Below are positions 23,231-33,381 of a stretch of 64,000 nucleotides of DNA, piece after piece. A model generated the notes under the pieces. The model made no database searches. It had not been told where the DNA came from and saw nothing but the letters and a program-made list of their open reading frames with translations. The translations under genes and the position numbers were made by a program. Source of the DNA: Clitoria ternatea (lineage: Eukaryota > Streptophyta > Magnoliopsida > Fabales > Fabaceae); assembly GCA_037962975.1 (NCBI GenBank), contig CM075669.1, positions 83,558,001 through 83,622,000 of the forward strand, read 5' to 3'. Positions within the stretch are counted from its first letter, which is position 1. Each line of letters opens with the position of its first letter.

Positions 23231-25285
23231 CGTTTGCATGTCAAATGCATGGTCCACGAACGGTACCGGATGAGTGTATTGCTTTAAGTGTGTGCATGTG
23301 TTTGTGACGATTGAATATTAGGTATGATTGTTGATTCTGGATCCTGTGTGTAGGATAGTAGTGATACAATAATTGCATGTAATCAAGATGGTGGTAATGT
23401 AGCCTGTTAGCCTTGTTATAGACGAATGAGATGCATGGTTCTATCTCTGTTAACACTGTGAGAACATGAAAGTGTGATTGTTAGTTGATTTGTCAGACAT
23501 TATTACCTTGATTATCCGATTGTTGTGCATGTCGGTGTGGCTGGCAAAGTAAACGTAAAGACTGTGTTGAATCTATTTCTATTACGATGGTTGCGAAGGA
23601 GGTATCAGTTGAGTAATGATGCTTGCTGGTAAACACATTAGCTGCATGTGTAAGAATGGGGTGACCCATGGAAGGTCTAGAGCACCGAGGGAATGGCTTC
23701 CAGCTACAAACCTTGGCTAGATCCTGTGGGAGCTCGTGGTAGCTGTAGGACCTAGAGATGAGTCTCGAGACGTCAATGGGAGACTGGTACCACACGGGAA
23801 GAGCTGATGGACGAGCGGCCAATAAGGAGGAAACTGTAACTGAAAGTCATTACTCAAGTCGGATCCGCAGGCATGCATGTAGATATGATGTTGATTAAGA
23901 TAGTACGCATAGCACGTGTTAAGTGTTATGAATGATTTCCGAGTGTATGGATGCATGTATACGTATGAATGAAGATGCACTTTATGTAGTATGTATGTTA
24001 TAGATATTATTCTGATTTGCATGGTCTTAGTTTAACCAAATGCAACTGAGTGAAAGTAAGTGTGCGTACTGACACTGATACCGAGTCTTTGATTGACATT
24101 TTACATGCAAAAGCTCACCCCTGCAGTGGCTACATTTTTAGTGAACATCTCTCGAAATGAAGGGTGAAGGAGGAGCTGGGTGCAGAACAAGCAACCGAGT
24201 GCTATTGAATATATGTGTATATGTATATACTGTGTGTAAGGTCCTGTTAAGCCTTGGCCGGCTCATATTTTGATTTTGTCCTTACGTTAGAACTTGAACA
24301 TTTTCGGGTGAACAAAGTCATGATGATACTTTTGTAATTATTCAAGTACCTCCCTATGTATTTATACTGTGTGATTATTTTATGCTCTAGGTAATGCCCG
24401 AGTGATAGGTATGGATGTGTGGGTATACTTTCGAGCATATGAGATCAGTGTGACTATGGGTAGGAGTGTAGCTAGGTTGTGGATCGAGGAAAAGCGAGAT
24501 AGTGAGTCATTCCGAGTGATGAGGAGTTGAACAGCCGAATGATTATGGTCGTATAGTTTGGAGGAGGAGTTGGGTTGAATCCAGTAAGTGGTAATTGTAA
24601 GGTCCCTGAGTAAAGATTGATTAATGATTTCTGAGGGAGAAGCCGTCGAAGTGAAGGTTTTCCGACTAGAATGTGTTGTATGTCAGTAACTCATAGCTGG
24701 GCCTTTCCATGTGGGGATTGCCTGAAAAGGATTCTGAAAGAAACCCCCTCCATAAATTTTGAGTAAATCGTATATATGTATATAATCCGGGTGACCAAAG
24801 GATGATATTCCAAGTGGATAGGATTAGGTTAGGTCCGAGAGAATGTAAAATGAGTGAAATAACCGAGTAATCCTAGGAGCAAATCCCGTGTGAGCTAAAT
24901 CAATACCGGGTGAACGATTGTCTCAATCCGAGTAAGCTGAGAGTAGACCCTTCCCGAGTGAACCATACGCTAAAATCCGAGTGGAGTGACTGGATACCGA
25001 GTGTAGCTTCGCTTCAGCGAGTGTTGTATGGATTGGAGAACCTGAGTAGAATCGCCTGAGCATAGTTCGCTTCGCTTGAGAGAATGTTCCAGGTGACATT
25101 GGATTCGCCTAAGCGTTCCCTTCGTTCACGATACATGAGCTCCTTTCTTTATCTTCCCCCCTCTTTCTCCTTGTTGTGCTCGGTTTTGTTAATCTGGACA
25201 GAGTATGCACGGTTTGCCAACCTTAATTTTTTTCAAAAAATTCCCCTTTAATTTCATTTATTTAATTAGAAGTTAGGGTGTTACA
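23231..25285 (+). repeat. D: 5' LTR, right part
   Basis: Continues D's LTR after E and aligns with 30591-32642, ending GGGTGTTACA. It is rich in the word CCGAGTG (about 10 copies) and near its end has CGCTTCAGCGAG and CGCCTAAGCG words. There are no genes; ORFs seen are not conserved in frame between the two LTRs. Confidence 0.93.
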
Positions 25286-25288
25286 TTT

Positions 25289-25300
25289 TGGTATCAGAGC
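25289..25300 (+). other. D: primer binding site (tRNA-iMet)
   Basis: TGGTATCAGAGC, three bases after the LTR; it matches the 3' end of plant initiator tRNA-Met exactly over 12 bases. Confidence 0.9.
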
Positions 25301-25572
25301 AGACCGAAAGGTCCAAGGCCAAGGTATGCTTGCCGAGTGTGAGCGGTTGTGTGCATTATGATCGAATGGTCATTATTATTGTGATATTGTTGAACTTGAA
25401 TGATACTAATATTAATTTATGGATAGGAGGTTGCTTCCTCCTGATCCGGCTGATTGTGTAACATATAGAGATGGCGTAATGTGCTAAGTTACTGAATATT
25501 AGGCTGAGATACGATCCGTGGTAAGTGGCTTGGTATACTTATCCTTGAGGGGTGTTAATTTCAGGATAAGGG

Positions 25573-26655
25573 ATGACGCATCGCCAAAGCATGGAGGCTA
25601 TAGCCACAGCATTCCAACGCTTTGCGGACGTGTTTGAGAGGCAGGGCCAGACTCGAGCTGAGGATGGCCACGTGCTGGACCGCTTCCTGAAGAGGAAGCC
25701 GAGTGAATTTCTGGGAGGACGTAACCTGGAGGCAGCTTTTAAATGGACTCGGGAACTATAGAGGATTTTTGGGGGTCTTCGCTGTACCGAGGCCCAAAAG
25801 GTCGAATATGCGGTGTATATGCTGCGAGACGAGGCGGAAAACTGGTGGAAGATAGCTAGAAACCGATTTTCGGATGATGATGCTCAACTGACCTGGAACG
25901 ATTTCAAGACATGCTTCTTAGAGAAGTACTTCCCCGACACAGTAAGGAGTCGGAAGGAGTTGGAGTTTATGGAGTTGAAGCAGGGCTCCATGACTGTGGA
26001 AGAGTACGCGACTAGGTTCGAAGAGTTGTGCCTATTCTACCCACCTTTCCAACAACCAGGGACAGAGAGCTCCAAGTGCCTTAAATTTGAAAATGGATTG
26101 AGATCAGATATTAAGAGGGCCTGCAGATATCAAGAGATCAGGAGTTTTCCTGCATTGGTGAATAAATGTAGAATATTCGAAGAAGATGACAAGGCCCACT
26201 TGGGCCAGAGCAGCAGAGCCAACCATTACTTGAAGCCTCAGCAGCCACGTTTCAAGAGGCCAGGAAACGTGGGAAGAAATAGACCCTTTACTAGATATCA
26301 AGAACGCAGTAACCAAGGGAGACAGATGAGTGGACGACCAAAATATGGCAAGTGTTTTAAATGTGGTGGTGACCACTTTGCTCAGAATTGCAATAGTACA
26401 GATGTCAAGTGCTTTCATTGCCAGGAGAAGGGGCACATTCGCCCCGACTACCCCCAACTCCACCAAGCAAACCCCAATGCACGTCATGGAGGTTTCCAAG
26501 AGAGGAACCGAGGGAACGACAACCAAGGACCGAGTGGCAGAGGCAGCAGAGCCAGAGGGAATATGATGTTGGCCTCAATAACCAGAAGAAAGGCGCCGAT
26601 CAACCAACTGCTGGAAGAGTATACGCTATCAACGCTGAGAATGCTGCACAAGTAA
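25573..26655 (+). pseudogene. gag: D: gag, one stop and a frameshift
   Basis: From ATG 25573 in one frame with a stop at 25759-25761 (F has GAA there). It shows the gag core (AENWWKIARNRF, WNDFKTCFLEKYFP, LEFMELKQGSMTVEEYATRFEEL) and two zinc knuckles. The first, CFKCGGDHFAQNC, is intact; the second, CFHCQEKGHIRPDYP, has Tyr for its last Cys. The frame then shifts near 26580, so gag is no longer fused to protease. In F the whole gag-pol is one frame, which is probably the family's normal form. Confidence 0.9.
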
Positions 26656-26978
26656 ATGACTTGGTACAATGTAAGTGCTCACTCCGTAATCATACACTTA
26701 ACGTTGTTTTCGATTCGGGAGCTACCCATTCTTTTATAGCTGATGAGTGTGTAAAGTAATTAAAGTTACCGACTGTGTTTATGGATCGGACCTTGGAGGT
26801 GGCCAATCCGACTGGCGCCAAGGTGTTGACATCATCGATGTGCAAGGATGTAACATTTGTGTTGTGTGATCGAAGTTTCACTTTCGATTTGGTGTGCATA
26901 CCTTTAAAGGATCTTGACATTGTGCTCGGAATAGATTGGCTTTCAGCCAACAAGGTGTTAGTGGATTGTAGAAACTGA
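26580..26978 (+). pseudogene. D: aspartic protease
   Basis: The frame of pol is entered after the gag frameshift. The active site VVFDSGATHSFIADECVK is followed by a TAA (26757-26759), then LEVANPTGAKVL and DLDIVLGIDWLS, the usual end of the fold. A TGA after VDCRN (26976-26978) separates protease from reverse transcriptase; F has the same TGA at 59389-59391. Confidence 0.88.
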
Positions 26979-27026
26979 AGGGTAATCTTTCTGAGATGAC
27001 ACAATGAGGACTACACGGCACCAGGC

Positions 27027-28676
27027 ATGGTTCGACTATTTACGATGCTTTGCTTAACCGAGGGTGAGAGTAAAGCCCGAGTGAACGAAATTCTGATTGT
27101 CTGTGAATTTCCAGAAGTGTTTCCCAAGGACATTCCGAGTGTCCCTCCCAATAGAGAAGTCGAATTCTCTATAGACCTGATCCCTGGAGCCGAGCCAGCC
27201 TCCAGTGCGCCTTATAGAATGTCCCCAACTGAATTGGCCGAGTTGAAGAAGCAAGTAGACGAGTTACTCAGAAAACAATTCATTAGACCGAGTGTATCAC
27301 CATGGGGCGCACCTGTGCTACTTGTTAAGAAGAAGGATGGCAGCATGAGACTTTGTATAGATTACCGACAGCTAAATAAACTCACGATTAAGAACCGATA
27401 CCCACTGCCCAGAATTGATGATCTGATTGACCAGCTGCGTGGAGCCACAGTCTTCTCAAAAATCGATCTACGATTGGGATACCATCAAATCCGAGTGAAG
27501 GACTCGGATATCCCAAAGACTGCCTTTAGGACTCGGTATGGTCACTACAAGTATGTAGTGATGCCGTTCGGTGTAACAAACGCCCCTGTAGTCTACATGA
27601 ATTACATGAACAGCATATTCCACCCTTATTTAGACCAATTCGTAGTTGTTTTCATTGATGACATCCTAGTCTATTCTAAGACTTCCGAGGAGCATGAAGA
27701 ACATCTCCGAGCGGTACTCCAAGTGTTGAAGGAGAAGCAGTTGTTTGCAAAGCTTTCCAAGTGCGAATTCTGGATGGATAAGATCCACTTCCTCGGACAT
27801 GTGATTTCCGAGGGAGGTGTCTCGGTGGATCCTTCAAAGGTGGTAGCTATAATGGCATGGGAGAGACCCAAGTCGGTCTCGGAGATAAGGAGCTTTATGG
27901 GCCTGGCAGGTTATTATAGAAGGTTCATTGAGGGTTTTTCCAAGTTGGCGTTGCCACTGACTAAATTGACTCGGAAAAACATTCCCTTCGTATGGAGTTC
28001 CGAGTGCGAGAGTAGTTTCCGAGAATTGAAGGACAAGTTGACGACTGCTCCAGTGTTGGCATTACCTGACTTGCAAGAGAGCTTCGTGGTTTATTGTGAT
28101 GCATTAGGACTCGGATTGGGATGCGTGTTAATGCAGAAAGACTGAGTGATAGCGTATGCCTCTCGGCAATTGAGACCTCATGAGCAGCATTATCCGACCC
28201 ACGACTTGGAATTGGCAGCTGTGGTGTTCGCATTAAAACTCTGGAGGCATTATTTGTTCGGGTCCAGATTTGAAGTATTCAGTGACCACAAGAGCCTCAA
28301 ATACTTATTTGACCAGAAGGAGCTGAACATGAGGCAGAGGAGATGGATGGAATTTTTAAAAGATTATGATTTCAAGCTAAGGTACCATCCAGGTAAAGCA
28401 AACGTTGTGGCCGACGCGTTGAGTCGGAAATACCTTCATATAGCAACGATAATGGTGAAGGAAGTGGAATTACTGGAACAGTTCCGAGACATGAACTTAC
28501 ATATTGACATCCCTTCCTCTCGGAAATTGATGAGCGGTACGCTGAGGATTGCCAATGAATTCCTGAAATCCGTGTACGAGCAACAACAGTCAGATTCCTA
28601 CTTGGCTAGGATGAAGGAGACTCAGGCCAAAGGTAAGGATTTGTCCTTGACCGAAGGATCAGATGGAATCTTCTGA
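27027..28676 (+). pseudogene. pol: D: reverse transcriptase and RNase H
   Basis: Open from 27027 to 28145 (372 codons): SPWGAPVLLVKKKDGS, MRLCIDYRQLNKLT, FSKIDLRLGYHQIRV, MPFGVTNAP and the catalytic FIDDILVYSK are all present. RNase H starts at VVYCDA. A TGA at 28143-28145 (CGA in F) interrupts it, and 28146-28676 continues with DLELAA, FSDHKSL and VADALSR. It ends in a further CGA-to-TGA stop. No frameshift occurs. Confidence 0.92.
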
Positions 28677-29993
28677 GTAAGAAACAGAATATACGTGCCG
28701 GGTGAAAGAGAATTGAGAAGAATGGTGCTTGATGGAGCTCATAAGAGCTTGCTAAGTATCCACCAGGGTACCACGAAGATGTACCATGACCTAAGAATAC
28801 AGTTCTGGTGGCCCGAACTAAAGAGGGATGTGGCAGAGTACGTGGCTCGGTGTATTACCTGTCAGAAGTCGAAAGTGGAGCACCAGAAGCCGTATGGTGC
28901 ATTGTAACCCCTGGAGATTCCCGTGTGGAAATGGGACTCCATTGCCATGTACTTTGTCTTGGGATTGCCCAAAAACCGAGCGAGCCATGATGCGATATGG
29001 GTCATTGTTGACCGACTAACAAAGAGTGCACACTTTCTACCTGTGAACATGAAGTACCCGTTGCATAAGTTAGCACGGATTTACATCCAAGAAATTGTCT
29101 GACTGCATGGAGTGCCAACTTCTATCGTATCGGATAGGGATCCTAGGTTCACATCCCGGTTTTGGACCAGCCTGCACCAGGAAATGGGCACGAAGCTTTG
29201 GCTAAGTTCCGCTTACTACCCTCAATCGGATGGACAATCCGAGCGAACGATTCCAAGCCTGGAGGACTTGCTAAGGGCGTGTGCGTTAGAACACGGTGGA
29301 AACTAGGAGCAGTACCTCCCCTTGATTGAGTTTACATACAATAACAGCCATCACAATAGTATCGGTATGGCACCCTACGAAGCACTATATGGACGAAGAT
29401 GCCGGACCCCACTTTGTTGGTCGGAAATGGGTGAGAGTCTACTGTTGGGACCAGAAATTGTAAAGCAAACATCAGAACAGATCCGAGTGATAAGGGAACG
29501 GATGAAGGCGTCTCAGGACAGGAAAAAGAGCTACCATGATAAACGAACCAAACCATTAGAGTTTTTAGTCGGAGACAGAGTGTTTTTGAAGACTTCTCCG
29601 AGTAAAGGAGCCGGGCGAGCCTTGAAAGGTGGCAAGTTGAGCCCCCAATACATTGGACCTTATGAGGTGTTGGGACGAGTCGGCTCCATGGCATACCGTA
29701 TAGCATTACCGACTCACTTATCCCGATTGCACAACGTATTTCATGTGTCCCAACTGAAGAAGTATCTACATGACCCCAACCACACAATGCCTGATGATGA
29801 AGTGGAAATCAAGGAAGACCTGACCACTACGACTATACCGATTAGAATCGTGGACCGATCGGTAAAGCGTTTAAGGAGCAAGGATGTACAACTGGTTGAA
29901 GTAGAGTGGCAGCAAGGCAGGACTACCTCTTGTACCTGGGAACGCGAAGACGCCATGAGACAGCAGCACCCCGAGTTGTTCCAACCAGGGTGA
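28677..29993 (+). pseudogene. pol: D: integrase with chromodomain-like C terminus
   Basis: Same frame as RT, with stops at 28905-28907 (CAA to TAA), 29100-29102 (CGA to TGA) and 29304-29306 (TGG to TAG). It shows the zinc finger end CITCQKSKVEHQ, SDRDPRF and GQSERT. The first catalytic Asp is Tyr here (WDSIAMYF; F reads MDF). Then come GDRVFLKTSP, LSPQYIGPYEV and LHNVFHVSQLKKY, and a C-terminal segment of about 60 residues (RIVDRSVKRLRSKDVQ, VEVEWQQ, TCTWERED-like) of the kind chromoviruses use to target heterochromatin. Confidence 0.9.
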
Positions 29994-30003
29994 GTGACCG
30001 ACT

Positions 30004-30041
30004 GAATTTCGAGGACGAAATTCTTTTGAGAGGGGGAGAAC
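30004..30041 (+). other. D: AGGA-loop hairpin and polypurine tract
   Basis: GAATTTCGAGGACGAAATTC (30004-30023) is a perfect 8-bp stem with loop AGGA. The polypurine tract GAGAGGGGGAGAA follows and ends at the 3' LTR. The tract primes plus-strand DNA synthesis; the role of the hairpin is unknown. Confidence 0.85.
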
Positions 30042-32642
30042 TATAACATCCCAATTTTAAAGGTAAATGCCGAATGAAAAATAAACTATTAAGGTTTTAT
30101 TTCAAAGTGAGAGGTTAATTGACAATCATAATCGGATTAACTTAAGGAATAATGACAAGTTAATTAAGGCTTAATTGGTGAAAGATGGCTGTTTGTGATT
30201 GGCGAGTTACGTGAGTGGGCTGCGACTCACGTTTTCCCATCCCACTTCCTTCTCTTCGCATGCACATATACCTCGTATCACCGTGGATAGTCATCCTTCT
30301 TCCCACTACTTCATCCTCTCTTTTCTTCTTCTTTGTTTTCATCTTCCTTTCCCTTTCCCTGTTTTGCCTTTCGTTTCTGGAAATCACAACGACAGTGCTG
30401 AAGGAAGGTCAGAGTCCCCTCCAACTGGTGGAAAACGATCCCTGAAGCAGAGGAAGAACAACTTCTCATCCCCGAGCCGATTGCAGAGTACAATGGTACG
30501 AAGGGGATCTGGACGAGTCGGATAGAGCGTCAGACCAAACGTTGAGAGTAGGAGAGCTTCTTGAGTTCCTTCTGTAGGTAGGGGGTGCTTGTATGTCAAA
30601 TGCATGGTCCACGAACGGTACCGGATGAGTGTATTGCTTTAAGTGTGTGCATGTGTTTGTGACGATTGAATATTAGGTATGATTGTTGATTCTGGATCCT
30701 GTGTGTAGGATAGTAGTGATACAATAATTGCATGTAATCAAGATGGTGGTAATGTAGCCTGTTAGCCTTGTTATAGACGAATGAGATGCATGGTCCTATC
30801 TCTGTTAACACTGTGAGAACATGAAAGTGTGATTGTTAGTTGATTTGTCAGACGTTATTACCTTGATTGTCCGATTGTTGTGCATGTCGGTGTGGCTGGC
30901 AAAGTAAACGTAAAGACTGTATTGAATCTGTTTCTATTACGATGGTTGCGAAGGAGGTATCAGTTGAGTAATGATGCTTGCTGGTAAACGCATTAGCTGC
31001 ATGTGTAAGGATGGGGTGACCTGTGGAAGGTCTAGAGCCCCGAGGGAATGGCTTCCAGCTACAGACCTTGGCTAGATCCTGTGGGAGCTCGTGGTAGCCG
31101 TTGGAGCTAGAGATGAGTCTCGAGACGTCAATGGGAGACCGGTACCACACGGGAAGAGCTGATGGACGAGCGGCCAATAAGGAGGAAACTATAACTGAAA
31201 GTCATTACTCAAGTCGGATCCGCAGGCATGCATGTAGATATGATGTTGATTAAGATAGTACGCATAGCACGTGTTAAGTGTTATGAATGATTTCCGAGTG
31301 TGTGGATGCATGTATACGTATGAATGAAGATGCACTTTATGTAGTATGTATGTTATAGATATTATTCTGATTTGCATGGTCTTAGTTTAACCAAATGCAA
31401 CTGAGTGAAAGTAAGTGTGCGTACTGACACTGATACTGAGTCTTTGATTGACATTTTACATGCAAAAGCTCACCCCTACAGTGGCTACATTTTCAGTGAA
31501 CATCTCTCGAAATGAAGGGTGAAGGAGGAGCTGGGTGCAGAACAAGCAACCGAGTGCTATTGAATATATGTGTATATGTATATACTGTGTGTAAGGTCCT
31601 GTTAAGCCTTGGCCGGCTCATATTTTGATTTTGTCCTTACGTTAGAACTTGAACATTTTCGGGTGAACAAAGTCATGATGATACTTTTGTAATTATTCAA
31701 GTACCTCCCTATGTATTTATACTGTGTGATTATTTTATGCTGTAGGTAATGCCCGAGTGATAGGTATGGATGTGTGGGTATACTTTCAAGCATATGAGAT
31801 CAGTGTGACTATGGGTAGGAGTGTAGCTAGGTTGTGGATCGAGGAAAAGCGAGATAGTGAGTCATTCCGAGTGATAAGGAGTTGAACAGCCGAATGATTG
31901 TGGTCATATAGTTTGGAGGAGGAGTTGGGTTGAATCCAGTAAGTGGTAATTGTAAGGTCCCCTAAGTAAAGATTGATTAATGATTTCTGAGGAAGAAGCC
32001 GTCGAAGTGAAGGTTTTCCGACTAGAATGTGTTGTATGTCAGTAACTCGTAGCTGGGCCTTTCCATGTGGGGATTGCCTGAAAAGGATTCTGAGAGAAAC
32101 CCCCTTCATAAATTTTGAGTAAATCGTATATATGTATATAATCCGGGTGACCAAAGGATGATATTCTGAGTGGATAGGATTAGGTTAGGTCTGAGAGAAT
32201 GTAAAATAGGTGAAATAACCGAGTAATCCTAGGAGCAAATCCCGTGTGAGCTAAATCAATACCGGGTGAACGATTGTCTCAATCCGAGTAAGCTGAGAAT
32301 AGACCCTTCCCGAGTGAACCATACGCTAAAATCCGAGTAGAGTGACTGGATACCGAGTGTAGCTTCGCTTCAGCGAGTGTTGTGTGGATTGGAGAACCTG
32401 AGTAGAATCGTCTGAGCATAGTTCACTTCGCTTGAGTGAATGTGCCAGGTGCCATTGGATTCGCCTAAGCGTTCCCTTCGTTCATGATGCATGAGCTCCT
32501 TTTCTTTATCTTCCCCCCTCCTTCTCCTTGTTGTGCTCGGTTTTGTTAATCTGGACAGAGTATGCACGGTTTGCCAACCTTAATTTTTTTCAAAAAATTC
32601 CCCTTTAATTTCATTTATTTAATTAGAAGTTAGGGTGTTACA
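30042..32642 (+). repeat. D: 3' LTR
   Basis: 2601 bp, uninterrupted, showing what D's 5' LTR was before E inserted. It ends GGGTGTTACA. It is rich in CCGAGTG words, with CGCTTCAGCGAG and CGCCTAAGCG near 32370-32470. The LTR pair differs by about 2-3% by eye. Confidence 0.94.
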
Positions 32643-32689
32643 CCTTGCACAGCCTCAGTGTACCTATGTGCATAACAGGAGTGTGCCCT

Positions 32690-33377
32690 GATAACTTACG
32701 AGCTCGAGCGTGAGACCTCACGCTTCCAGCGTGCGACCTTGGATTTGTGTGCGCTTAAGCGCATGGCAAGCGTGAACCAGTGTGATTTTGGATTACCTTC
32801 CGCGGTCGCTTGAGCAAAAATTTCTCACGCCTAAGCGTGATTATGGAATTGTCCTTTTCTTATACCTTTGCGCTTAAGCGCGACTTCTTGTCGCTTGAGC
32901 GAGTTATCTTTGACCCCATTGAATCCATCACACACTTGAGCGTAATTCTACACGCTCTAAGCGTGATCCCTGATGCTTGATAGAAAACTTTCACGCTTGA
33001 GCTAGGACCATCACGCTTAAGCGTGATCGTGATGTGCATTACATGTTATGCATAGCGCGCTTAAGCGTACAATGGCGTGAGCTCTCTTGCAAGTCACCGA
33101 TTCTCACGCTTGAGTTTGAAATTGCCTCGCTTGAGCGAGCTCCGGGCTGAGGAAGTTGAACGTTAATTGTTTCAAGTTTGTCGCTTGAGCGTGTCTACTC
33201 CACGCTTGAGCATGATTCTTGTAATTGGCCTTACGCTTGAGTGAGTAACTTCACGCTTAAGCGTGAGCGTGCCTGCACCAAACCTCTCACTGTTTCATGC
33301 CTTGCGCTTGAGCAAACACTTTAGCGCTTAAGCGTGAGCCTTAGATCTGTGGTATATACCTCCACGCTTAAGCGTGG
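32690..33377. repeat. B: CGCTTRAGCG array, main part
   Basis: About 25 dyad words in 690 bp, including perfect palindromes ATCACGCTTAAGCGTGAT (33010-33027) and CCACGCTTAAGCGTGG (33362-33377). The array ends exactly where the solo LTR was inserted. Confidence 0.88.
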
Positions 33378-33381
33378 TAAC

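Larger units (their letters stand above)
14334..32642 (+). mobile_element. Ty3/gypsy chromovirus (Tekay/Del-like) element D
   Basis: 5' LTR (split by E), tRNA-iMet primer site, gag, DSGA protease, reverse transcriptase, RNase H, integrase with a C-terminal chromodomain-like segment, hairpin, polypurine tract, 3' LTR. Flanks CCTTA (14329-14333) and CCTTG (32643-32647) look like a target duplication with one change. The host is element B's palindrome array. The 3' LTR begins TA instead of TG. Confidence 0.92.

Noticed and set aside
25289..25300. tRNA gene at the primer sites
   Set aside because: Only the 12-18 bases complementary to tRNA 3' ends are present; no cloverleaf can be drawn around them.
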